The notes under the pieces: model-generated
What the model saw: the letters and a program-made list of their open reading frames with translations, nothing else
Databases searched by the model: none
Told to the model about the DNA's origin: nothing
Program-made: the position numbers and the translations under genes
Shown: positions 48,242-58,711 of the stretch, piece by piece
How the letters are laid out: the number at the start of each line of letters is the position of its first letter
How positions within the stretch are numbered: the stretch's first letter is position 1
Assembly (NCBI GenBank): GCA_946122785.1
Contig: CAMGYJ010000011.1
Coordinates: 35,924,513 to 35,988,512 of the forward strand
From: Linum tenue
Lineage: Eukaryota > Streptophyta > Magnoliopsida > Malpighiales > Linaceae
Length of the DNA: 64,000 nt
Reading direction: 5' to 3'

Positions 48242-48902
48242 CTAGACCTGATCTTGCACATGTTGTTACCAACCTGAGAAGGAGCATTGGTAGGCTGTGG
48301 AAAGGATCTTCTAATACTCGAAGGGTACGTCTAATGTGGGGATTAGCTTCGGAAGTGATACGAAGTGCTTAGTGGCTGGTAATTCATATTCTGACTATGC
48401 TGGAGATGTTGACATGAGGAGATCGATGACCAGTTATGTATTCACTCTTGGGAGTTCTGTAGTGAGTCAAAAGGCAACTCTGCAGTCGGCGGTGACATTG
48501 TCTACTAGTGAGGCAGATTATATGGCATTGAAAGAAGTTGCTAAGGAGGGAATATGGTTGAAGGGACTGGTTGGTGATCTGGGTCTACATCAAGATCAGG
48601 TAGTGGTGTATTGCGACAGTTTGAGTGCAATATGTTTGGCCAAGGATCAAGTCTATCATGAGAGGACTATACACATCGACGTGAGGTATCATTTCTTGAG
48701 GACAGAGAAGAGGATTAAGGTGAAGAAGGTTGGCACTGCGGATAATCCTGCTGACGTGTTCACTAAGCCGGTTCCACATGGCAAGTTACAACAGTGCTTG
48801 GACTTGTTGAATGTCTTGAGTGGGTGAATCCGCCCTAAGGGGCATTGATGGAAGGAGGAAGAGAAGGATCAGAGGAAGAGGATTCAAGTCAAGGTGGAGA
48901 TT

Positions 48903-49277
48903 TGTTGATGTGACTTGAATCGGACTATCAGCCGCTAAGACTAGAAGTCACAGGCCGGGTCTCGCTACCCGGTCAGCGAGTGGGGTCCAAGGTGTATGGG
49001 CTCAATGTTATTTGGGTTCTGGTTCTGGGCATGGTTTGTAACCGCTTTTCCTTTACCATATTGGATTAGGGTTAGACCTAGGAGAAGTATTATAAATACT
49101 TCTCATACTTCTCTATAATCTGTATCTCCTCTAAGTATAGTGAAACTGACTCTCTTGCCCGTGGACTAGCTAACACACATTGTGTTAGTGAACCACGTCA
49201 ATCGTGTGTCGTGTGTGTGGTTGCGCTTTCGTTTCTTGCATTGTTGAATCCTCCTATTTCCTGATCTGCAGATAACA
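48903..49277 (+). repeat. 3' LTR of the copia relic
   Basis: It starts TGTTGATGTGAC after a purine-rich tract and contains TATAAATA at 49091-49098 inside a near-palindrome (GAGAAGTATT...AATACTTCTC). The putative end is CAGATAACA at 49277. The right border is approximate, because the 5' LTR is nearly gone and no target duplication was found. Confidence 0.6.
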
Positions 49278-49448
49278 ATCATGACACTCAAGATGGGTGA
49301 ACTCATGCCTCCTCCTTCTTGGATGATCTCTTGTACAATCTTTAGCTTTTGTTTTCTTATAGTACGTAATGGACTCATTAGACAATCTACAAACCAAAAG
49401 AAACTTAAAACTAAAGAAATACACAACATGATAGATGCTTTTATATGT

Positions 49449-49609
49449 GATTAGAATTTCCCAACAATGGTGCCAAAAAGTTGATTGCATAACTAATCAC
49501 ACCATACTATCTTAGAAGACCTTGTGGGGTACGATCCTATAACATCCTAGGATTATAACTTCTATATCTGCAATCAAGTTTTTGGCACCATTATCGGGAA
49601 ATTCTAATC
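49449..49609. repeat. 41-bp inverted repeat with TGGTGCCAAAAA core
   Basis: Arms 49449-49489 and 49569-49609 match in 38 of 41 positions when inverted; both contain GATTAGAATTTCCC and AATGGTGCCAAAAA. The spacer is 79 bases. The sequence resembles the LTR-end/primer-site junction of some plant LTR elements. Confidence 0.75.
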
Positions 49610-50130
49610 GTATATTGTTTGATCCTGGTTAGTACCAGGCGTTTTGTGGAGCTTACGAACTAAAAAATGGACTCTTAGTAGGGGCGGTCCCGCGTGTCCT
49701 GCAAAAAAGGTTCTTAGGGGAACTCCTCTGATGCTTAAGTTAGAGAGGGAAAGTGAAATTGTAGTAAATAAAAGAGAAATAGAGAGAGAGAGAGAGTAGT
49801 AGTTGAGAGTTACCATAAATGCTACCAATAGGTGGTATTTATACTCACTTTGGTTACGGCAAGTGCATTAAATGACATGTTAGGCGTCCTATGTTAGGCG
49901 TCCTAGGACGCCTGTGAATGTCTTCAAGTTTAACGGCGCTAAAGTCGACTGCTATTTTTACCGCTAGTGGCTTGTAATCACCAGTCACTACGTGCGAACG
50001 AGGGCCAGCCTAGCTGGTGAGTCGGCTAGGTTCGTCTGTAGAACGCAATTAATCATAACCCGAGTTTCTGTACAGGCAACATGGTGAACCAACAGAATTT
50101 GGCCTCTTCATTCCGGCACAAGAAACTGTA
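49590..50130 (-). mobile_element. LTR-like remnant
   Basis: Read on the minus strand it has TATAAATA (49843-49836), a following CT-rich stretch with CTCTCTCTCTC, CTAACTTAAGCATCAGAGG and CAGGACACGCGGGACC. These segments are common in R/U5 regions of plant LTRs. It then ends near TTTCCCGATA. An 18-bp perfect palindrome, AGGCGTCCTAGGACGCCT, lies at 49896-49913. Neither the 5' end nor a target duplication is clear. Confidence 0.4.
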
Positions 50131-50426
50131 ACCATTATTTCTTTATATGGGGTTTCTACGTATCAATCAACCAAAAGAGTCATGTAGCAGCATGTCCTTG
50201 TATGTTGTAGGCAGAAGGGCGAAGGCTACCCTTCTCTCTTTTTCTGGGGACACTCGGTACCCGAAATTCACTATTTACATGTACTTATGCATCTTTATAA
50301 TGCCCATTTCCATGATGGGCAGTTTAACAATACAAACAACAGAAGAAATTATGCTAAACATGGACAAAATCGTAGGGTATTACTATTCCCTTTCCTTCTA
50401 TAACTACATTCTTTGCTTGCGACTTC

Positions 50427-53081
50427 TCAGTAAGTCCAAGAAGAAGGGCACTGCTGCTCTTCAAGGATCCCCAAATTGACGGCATAACGCTGACAAATTT
50501 CTTTATTATATTCACCTTCGACCAAGCTGTTCAAAAACCACATGAGGCAAAAAAACATCCTCGTGAGAGTTTCTGCCATGCTAATTACATCAATTATGGT
50601 AAGAATTGACTGATTGATTAGGGTATATATGGGTTTCAGGACTTGTGAAGCTTGTTGCAGTTGGAAGAGATCCATCCGATTTGCCGCTTCTCATTGTCGT
50701 AGATCATCAATTTGTCTTGCATAAAAATGTCTGTAAACAGGCAAGAGGAAGTAAATACGTATGTTGTAAAGGGTCAAACCATGAATGCTCTTCTGATCAA
50801 GAACAACTAAACAAACATCTTACCACCAATCACATTGAGATTTCCCAATCCGACTTCGCCACCATTAAGGATTCCCAAGCACACATTTCCACTCTTCTGG
50901 AGAGGAGAAAGAAGAGTCAAGTCAAATTATGTGTTCTTACGGAGTTAGAAGGCATAATAGGTTGAAAAGGTGCTTACTGTCACAATCAGATAGTTCTCTG
51001 GTGGTACAAGGAGCTGAACATTCTTCGACCTAGTAAAGCTTAGAGCAAGGGGTTTGAAATGGTTCTTTACATCTTGGAGAGATTTGACAGGCTTTGCACC
51101 TTTCCAACAGACAGAAAGTGCCTTTTCCTCTGGTGCATCCTTCAGCTTTCCATTCAAATCCTTCTTTATCTAGGGTAACAAGAAAATTAGGCTAAGCAAC
51201 AAGTTGTCCATTTACCAAATCTGCGTTGATTGCATCAATCTAGTCTTACCATATCGAGTGTGCTTTTGTAGACCGCAGAATTGAAGTAAGTGTAGGAGCT
51301 ACCACTGTCAAAAATGAGCTGTAGCCCATTTAAACCGGTATGCTTCCCACCAAAGAGAAGTTCAGCTGGTCCGGCCGAGTAGTGTTTCCTGAGAGCAAAA
51401 AACCAGTTAGATTGCCGGATAGAATAAGAGATGATCAACTGAAGCAGTATGGGGAATACAAAAAAGTCCCTTACTCTGAGACAGTTTGCAACATAGGAGT
51501 CCAGCTCACACCAGAGGAAGGCACGAGATAGTTGCCGAGGAATAGGTATCCACCACCTTGTCCACTAAAACAGTGGCCAATCACATTCTGGAATAGTCCC
51601 ATGTTCTTCAGTTGTGTAACAATGCTTGCTTTGCCACTCCCAAGCCCAAGGACCCCTGCTGTGGGAGGAGTGCCTGTGATTGGATTCTTCTGATCATATC
51701 CACAGCTGCAGCAGCCAACAATTAGTAATCATGAACATAAAAAATAAAAAATAAAAACTTTTAGCAGCAATTTAAGAAACATTTCGAATTCAATAATGTG
51801 ATACGGTAAGTTTGAGACTGACCCAAATCCTAGGCGGGTGCTAAGGAAGGAGCCATTGATCAAGCGAAGGGGAAAGCTGTCAGCTACCAGCACACCAAGA
51901 GATGAACCATGATCAGCATATTCAACCTCATAGTCACATTGTTCACTAGGCTCTGGACAATTGATCTTTCCAGTTGAGTGAATCGAAGAGCAAAGGTTGT
52001 GCCCACAGGGGATCAAATTGTTGTTAGGCTTGTAAAGACTCTGGCGAGGCTGCACACAGGAGAGCGAAAGAACACTCATATAAGTCTGAATAATGACAGG
52101 ATCCGCTCAGTATCATCATGCTTCTTATACTGCTGAAAGTCTATTAACGGCCACTCAGTTGTTTCATTCATTTTACCTTGGTGCAGCCGGTGCAAGGGGC
52201 ATCACATTGGACCCAAGTAAGGTCGCTACCAGTGTCGATATCTAGCTCGAAGGCCTTTGGTGGATTGCCTATGTTTATCGAGACAGAGTAGTACCTGCAA
52301 AATTGCAGAGATATTTGGAACCCCATGTTTTAACACTAGATACCATCATCACCATGCGCACATAATATAAACAACTGATCTTGATATAGCAAAACCGAGT
52401 CGAGCTAGGAAATTAGAGTCTAAATATTCAGTTAACTAGAGATGCAAGTGAGCCTCATGTGAAGTGCAACCACCATTTGGAAAGAGATGCCAGGAACAGA
52501 TTATTAAAGGCAACGATAAGTCAAATGGGATAAGAGTTGGGGAACGATGAACCCCAAGATGCAACTTAAGAAGAAGAACAAAGACGCCTGAAACAAATAC
52601 GCCACGATGACATGCAAATGGATTGCAGAAACAATCAACAGGGAAATTGGCCAAAAGCGAAAACTTGCTTGCCTAGAGAATCAAATGAAACTTGTAGTAC
52701 AAACACCACTGTAGCAATCCACCAAAACCCACAAAGATAAAAGGACTGAGCAAAACTGCAATTGGAAAAGAATCGCAAGGCAAAAAAACCCAAATTGACT
52801 AAAGAGAGAGGGAAACCAGCAATTGGAGAAACTAGAAGAGCAAGAAAGGAGAAGAGAAGGGAAGGAAATGCGTACCCAAGTGGGTAAACATTGCCATTGA
52901 CGGTGAAAACGGCGGAATGGCCAATTGTACCGCCAGCACCAGCGGCGGCCTTCTTACCACCGGTGAGAAGCCTGAGCCCAGGAGCTGTTGCGCAAAAGCA
53001 GCCATGTAACGCCGCCGCAATGATCAAAGCAATCGCCAAGCCCACCGTCGGCGCCCTGCTTGCTCCCCAACTTTTCCCCAT
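50427..53081 (-). CDS. Secreted A1-type aspartyl protease (nucellin/Asp1-like)
   Basis: A pepsin-type endopeptidase expected in the secretory pathway or apoplast. Exons: 53081-52876, 52294-52177, 52049-51823, 51705-51475, 51388-51250, 51169-50978, 50896-50824 and 50730-50636, all in phase, giving 426 residues ending NCNKLHKS. Features are a signal peptide (VGLAIALIIAAALHGCF), NVYPLG-YYSVSINIGNPPKAF, catalytic DTGS at Asp89, CDAPCTGC, CPEPSEQCDYEVEYADHGSS, FGCGYDQ, IGHCFSGQGGGYLFLG and second catalytic DSGS at Asp288. INGGEVGLGNLNVIGD-like and GWISSNC close the fold. An alternative splice from 50643 to 50526 stays in phase. It replaces the last residues with a tail containing EICQRYAVNLGILEE, stops at 50427 and gives 457 residues. 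The span listed includes that exon. No disabling changes were seen. Confidence 0.93.
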
Positions 53082-53937
53082 CTGGTTCCCCTAAAGCGGA
53101 CTGATGCGACGGCGAGATTCTGGATGAAGCCAGGAAAGGGGGGGAAAGACCCGGAAAGGAAAAGAAAGAGTTTGAGGTCGACTTGGCTTTTGGGAGGGGA
53201 AGAGTGAGAGAGTATCTGCCTGTCTGGGGGAGGAGGCAGTTTCCACGTGTATTTACGAGAGAGCAGGAAAAAGGGAGAGGAGCCGAAGAAGAAGAAATAG
53301 TGGGAGAAATTTGGGAACTGGGGGTTTTGTCTTTTCTTTTTCTTTTTTATGGATGGGGAATTGGGGATTTTGACTGGTGAAGGAAAAGGATAGGATAGGA
53401 AGGAAGAAGATGAACCCAGGAGCTGGAAGACGAAGACTTCAAGCCGTATTTATTTATTTATCATTTTTATTGAGCATAGTAACTAATAATTTAACAATTA
53501 CTCGGAAACTTCATGGCAAGAGCAGAGGAGGTGGGGCCTACAGTCGCGCCGCGTGATGAACGCGCGAACTTTTCTGACGCGGGCACGCGGTAAACTCGAA
53601 TGTAAGAACCATTCGCGAGAGTTTGGGCCGACTCCAGGGCCCGAAAGCCTGCCCCGTGATTGCCCCACTGATACAATCCTACTGGACCTCGCCCACTGGA
53701 GCAGGTGGGGGAGTCAATCTTGTGTGATAATGAGCGGGCTTGATAGTGATACGAATCTTTACCCAATCTCTATGTTACGTGACAGTTTTAGTTTCATTTT
53801 TTTAATTTTCTACGAATATATTATAGAAAAGTTGAAGGCAGTATTTCAGCATTTCGAATTTTCTGCAACGAGAGCAAAAGTAGGAAGGATAATTATGTCT
53901 TCACAATCATTATTTATTTTTCATTCACAGCCTGTTT
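53082..53937. other. Upstream region of the aspartyl protease; no gene seen
   Basis: The first roughly 350 bases are probable promoter and leader. The rest, including overlapping frames at 53491-53948, has no recognisable similarity. Confidence 0.4.
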
Positions 53938-54368
53938 GGAAATGCTAAATTTTGAGGAAATGAAATTCCAATTCTCAAACTTTTCATGATTCTCATGTTT
54001 GGAAGTAAAAAGTAAAATGGAAATAGAATTCAAAAAGGTAAAAATTTGGAAATTCTAAATCCTACCAAAAGTGGTCGGAATTGGTGGAGGAAGTGATGGA
54101 ATTAGTGGAGCCCACATTAATTTTGACTCACATTTACAAGAAAGCCCTTACTACTTTTGGATTTGAAATCATTAATACCAAGGATATTATTGTAAAAGCA
54201 CTTTTAAGAAATCATTTCAATTTTTTTCCAAACATAAAAGGATGAAATCATTTCCCAAACTTTTGGATTTGTTCAAAACATAAATTCTTGAAATGAATTC
54301 CCACTTGAATTCAGATTCTCACAAGAAATGGAATTCATTTTCCAACAGAATTATATCCAAACAAGCTG
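53938..54368. mobile_element. MITE with CAGCCTGTTTGG ends
   Basis: It starts CAGCCTGTTTGGAAATG and ends with the inverted ATATCCAAACAAGCTG (12 of 13 terminal bases match). Internal GGAATT and GAATTC words are symmetric about the middle. No matching 8-bp flanks were found. Confidence 0.55.
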
Positions 54369-54653
54369 AGGAAAAAAAACCATCAACCTCAGGATTCGAA
54401 CCATGATTTTTCCAAACGAAGACAACAACCATTACCAGTTACACTAAAAAAATACTTTGTATCTTTTCAAATACAAAATCTAAAAACCTAAAATCTAAAA
54501 ATTATATGAGTTTTCCACTATTGTTAGCTAGCCCACTAATTCGCCAGAAAGTACTTTCTTTGTTATTTGATATTTTAATTATTTTAATTTGAGTTTAATA
54601 GTAAATTTAATTTATGTCCTCTTATAAATGAAGAATAAATTTCAGGCCAAACT

Positions 54654-56994
54654 AGGGTATTAATCCTTTTTTTTTTGTTAATTACATCACATACCATACA
54701 AGTATTGAGCTTGTTGTATACTGACTCCTTATATTATTTTAGTTGCAACTAAATCATATAAGTCGACTTTTAGTTGTATTGTTACATTTTTTGTCCCTAA
54801 ATTTAACGGTGGGTACCATCTTGCAGTTTTTTCATTCCACAAACATTCCAACTCATCCTAAGGTTGGCCATAAAAATCCAGGTGTGTCCTTTGGAATCAT
54901 TAACTAATTCCCTCTACTCGTTGCACCTTGCACCGCATTCGTCGTTGTTTGGCATACTTGTACTCTTCTCTCCGTTCCGTATGCACCATCGTATGAAAGT
55001 TTTTTTCCTCGTATTTCAATACCTTCTTCAATGTCGCTGAACGACTTGTTGAGTGGCACTAATGGAGATAACCCTTGTCAATCCCGACTCTGGCCCTCCC
55101 GGTGACCTTCAGCCTCCCCTTACCCGCCTCAACACAGAAAATAAAGAGCAATTAACCCTAAAAATAAATTAAAAAACAAAGCCTGAAAATTTACCTTAAA
55201 CAATTAGTAAATAAATTCGGAACTGGAAGAGAGAAACTTATAGTTTGAATAATTCCTTAATTCTCAAATCCAACATGCAATTCAACCAAAAACCAAAATT
55301 GGACGATCATGAACAGATGGGAGATCGAATTAAAAAAGATACATTACAAGAAAATAACCTAATTAATCACCCGATTCTACATGCCTCGCTTGAATGCTCA
55401 AAAAATCACCTCGTAATTTCATCACAATCAAGAAAAGGAAGGATAACTAGAAGTTTTCCCCACTCCTCTCTCTCTCTCTCTCCAGTTACCCTCACAACGC
55501 CAATCAGAGGAAGAAGAAGCCTCTCGACTCTCTCTCTCTCAATATTCAAAAGCTCTGCCTTCTCTCTAAACTGTAACTTTTCAGTCCTCTGTTTTGTGTA
55601 CAGGGCTGCCGTCGGTGCCGACGGTGGCCCTCCCTCTCTTTATTTCCCGTTTTTTATGTTTTTAGCTTTCGTTCCTTTGTTTTTCTGATCTCAGTGCTTC
55701 CTTCTTGGAGCTTTTCTCTCTTCCTCTTCTCTGAAGATGGATGTTTCCTTTCCTCCTCATGTTTGATCTGCCAGATCTGAACATTGAGATGATTTTGCTT
55801 GAGACAGAGGGGGTTCGGATTCTCTCAACTAGCTTTCTCGGTTCTCGAATCTGAGCCTCCTCCTTGTTTCACCTCTATGGCTGGGTGTTTCGGAGAAGCT
55901 TCTGGGAATCCTATTGTGACTCTCCCTTGGTTTCAGCTTCGGGTAACTTGAATGCGGGGAACATTCAACATAGGGGCTCAAGATTTGTTTCTTCCTGGAG
56001 TCTTCTTCGATCAACTGTGTGCGTCTTCTGTGGGTGGTTTCGTCTCTTCAGGTTATCATTTTCTGGTGTTGCAGCTGATGATTCTGTTTTTGGGCGATCT
56101 TCCCTGGTGCTGTGGGCATGCGAAGTTGATTGAAGGCTGGGTGGTTCATCGGAGGCGGATCTTGGATCGCGGCATGGATGACCACGACGGCTGCTCATGG
56201 AATGGAAGATTGATTTTGGGATTAGGGTTTCTTGTTCAGACCATAGTCTGGTTGGGCTTTGCTTTACTTGGTGTGGTTTGTCTGTTGGGCTCTTGTCCTT
56301 ATGTAGTTTGTTCCTTCCTTGGGCCTGGCCCATGTATCTGTCCACCATTGTGGAGTCTTTATTCGATGAACTCCTTATTAAAAAAAAAAAAAAAACTAGA
56401 AGTTGATTTTTGCAGAGGAAAATAGAAAAAGGAAGGATTTATACTTTTTGCATTCGACATCGGTGATCCCAAGTTTGAGAACGTCAGAAGCTAGCCTTGG
56501 CTCGGCATGGCCCCCATTACTCATTTCCATACTTATGGATTTCATGGACTTTGTCTGCGAGGGTGCGGCAAAAGGCAAAGGCGTGGCTCTCCATTACGTT
56601 TAGATCCGATGGGCCATGTCTTTGAAAAGACGGTGAGCTCGTCGATGTGAGGCCAAAATAGAGCTTGTTCCTGGGGAAGTTGTGTCGCGAAGGTCTTTGG
56701 GAAAGGGTTGGACGAAGGAGCGATGAAAAATGATAGAGAAGGAGAATGGAAAAGCTTATGTGAATTTACTATTTAGTAGTTCACTATCTGACTCGGCAAT
56801 TCGGTTGAGCTAGAATACCTATGTGGAATGGAAAACTGCAATTTGGTACCCATCGTTAAATTTAGGGATGGAAAATATAACGACGTAACTAAAAACCAAC
56901 TTATATGATTTAGTTGCAACTAAAATAATATAAGTGGTAAGTATGAAACAAACTCAATACTTATATTATATGGTGTGTGGTGCAATTAACCCTA
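54654..56994. mobile_element. Long-TIR (MULE-like) element, about 2.3 kb
   Basis: About 170-190 bases at the left (54654-54840) recur inverted at 56827-56994. Shared blocks include AGTATTGAG(C/T)TTGTT, TTATATTATTTTAGTTGCAA, CTAAATCATATAAGT and CCTAAATTTAACG(G/A)TGGGTACC. The interior is gene-like in composition and includes the poly(A)-tailed insertion at 55456-56393. No transposase was recognised and the 9-bp target duplication was not resolved. Confidence 0.75.
55456..56393 (+). mobile_element. Poly(A)-tailed retroposon or processed copy with 11-bp target duplication
   Basis: The insertion begins with a CT-rich leader (CTCTCTCTC) and ends in a run of A at about 56379-56393. It is flanked by AACTAGAAGTT at 55445-55455 and 56394-56404. 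Poly(A) plus target duplication is the signature of LINE-mediated insertion. The body has no recognisable coding domain: a short frame starting MAGCFGEASGNP is broken, and another with hydrophobic runs runs 55952-56425. It may be a 5'-complete non-autonomous retroposon or a processed copy of an unidentified transcript. Confidence 0.65.
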
Positions 56995-58600
56995 TTGTTT
57001 TTAAAAGGGTTAATAGTATTTCGTACCATTTTACTATTATCGATCAAAAGACATAATCATTAATTTTTTTCATAAATATACCCTTATAATATTAGAACGT
57101 AACGATTTCTCTTATTGCCCCTCATTATATCATAATTTTGATATAATTAATTTTTATCCCTATACCAATTCTAGTATCACTATTTTTCATTCATAAAGTG
57201 TTTCTCCTTCATTTTATGGGGGGAAAAAATAGAATTTTGCATGTATATTTTCAATTGACTTGTAAGAGTGGGTCGACCGGCCCCGTACCCGCGCGGGTAT
57301 TTCCCGCTCCGATCGACCGAAGTAGCGTGGGGTGGGCATGGGTATTGAGGTACCCGTCCCACCCCATTGCCATCACTAGGCTCACATATGCAATTGCAAG
57401 TTAATTGCATTGATGTAGGTGAATAGGATTAGTGTGAGTTGGATTGCAAAAAAATTGAGTTGACAATAAAGAGCACAACTGCAATTGTTTTTACAATTGC
57501 ATTGATGTGAATGTTCTAATTGATCTCGAATTGAAGCTCTTACAATTCATTAATATTGTTTTGACAATAACTTATTGAACTTAATTTTCTTGAAACAAGT
57601 GTTTCTAAACATCAATTAAGATTTACAACCATTTATTCAAATTTATAATAAGGACACTGTGTTTACCCAAAATCATGAGTGTATCATATAGTCGCCACAA
57701 GGATTTTGTTCCTTTTTGCAAATACTTCTTTTGTTATATTACAATGAGGGGAGAACATTAGCGAGCGTGAAAATTTGAGAGTAGTAAAATAATGAGAGAA
57801 AAATGGTGTTTAATTTTGAGAAAGAAAAAGGAAGGGAATATATTTGAGGGTAGCAGCACATTGGAGCAGAATCTAGCAGCAGTGCAACAGTGTATCTCTT
57901 TGGAATCCCAGTTTTTGGTCTACTAGTGTTTTTCTTCCACCTAAGGGAAAAAGGGACTATGGATCGGACTTCAAAGTTGGGGTTACTTTTCAAACACTTC
58001 TTCTAGATGTGGGCACATCTTGCACCAATTGGGAAAAGCATGTTTGTATATTTGATTCTGGTGCTTAAGAAATGAAGAAGGTGTACTAGTGCAATTAGTA
58101 TGCTTTACTTCGTTTCATCAGAATACCACATGACACTTGTTGTTAAAAGTGCATAACATAATGTTCAATCCTGTCGCGTTTGGATCCTTAACTTTAACAG
58201 CTTATCTAACTTGTACATCCAAATAGAATGAATTCCGACTCTGTGCAGGTAATGTATGGGATGACAAAGAGCATTCAGGGTGAAACCTTGAACATCAGAT
58301 GGGTGGAGTTAATTTCCCACAATACTGTGGGCAAGTGAGGAAGGGAAACCAGTCGACTGACCAGACATAACTCAGATAATTGTAATGTAGTTCTGAATAG
58401 TGAGGTCAATAATGGTTGCTGCTGAAATCTGCTTTTCATTGCACAAAGTAGAAACAAGTCAACAATTCATCAACTACCAAAAGGACCACCAATATTATCT
58501 CTGCTGATAAACATGGCATCCACTTATTACTTATCCATTCACAAGGTCCAAAGATGTCTTTTCCAACTTTGCGTTACTGTCAAGTTGTATATGCAGTGCA
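56995..58600. other. Intergenic; no gene supported
   Basis: It begins with another GGGTTAATAGTATTTCGTACC-like terminus (57007). It also includes a GC-rich patch with GGTACCCG/CGGGTA words at 57265-57365, resembling a decayed hAT-type element. Remaining frames are not supported. Confidence 0.4.
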
Positions 58601-58610
58601 AATTTGGTAG

Positions 58611-58618
58611 TATAAATA
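58611..58618 (+). promoter_or_regulatory. TATA box of the cysteine-rich peptide gene
   Basis: TATAAATA 94 bases before the ATG at 58712. A CT-rich leader between them (TTCTTTCGTCTTTTTCTTTC) fits a plant 5' UTR. Confidence 0.6.
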
Positions 58619-58711
58619 GAATGCTGAAGTTCCCAATCCCAGCCACCTTCCCTTGCACTTCTTTCGTCTTTTTCTTTCCCTAGTTTACTTTTTGTCATTA
58701 GGGAAGAGATC

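Larger units (their letters stand above)
47033..49277 (+). mobile_element. Degenerate Ty1-copia retrotransposon relic
   Basis: It begins with about 55 bases of LTR start (TGTTGATGTGACTTGAATC, also found at 48903). It then passes directly to the RT domain region: EPQSYREAV, frameshifted GMKFKARVVARGF, YGLKQSLRQWYKRF, LVLYVDDMLIAAR (YVDD catalytic site), SQTSYIQKILSMFGM. The copia RNase H follows (NSYSDYAGDVDMRRSMTSYV, STSEADYMALKEVAKEG, VKKVGTADNPADVFTKPV). Most of the 5' LTR, gag, protease and integrase are deleted. Several frameshifts and stops interrupt pol. A purine-rich AAGGTGGAGA precedes the 3' LTR. Confidence 0.88.

Noticed and set aside
50147..50479. 110-residue plus-strand frame
   Set aside because: Lies antisense to the alternative last exon and 3' region of the aspartyl protease; no similarity.
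53491..53948. Overlapping frames downstream of the protease promoter
   Set aside because: No family motif, no leader; probably unrelated spacer or decayed repeat.
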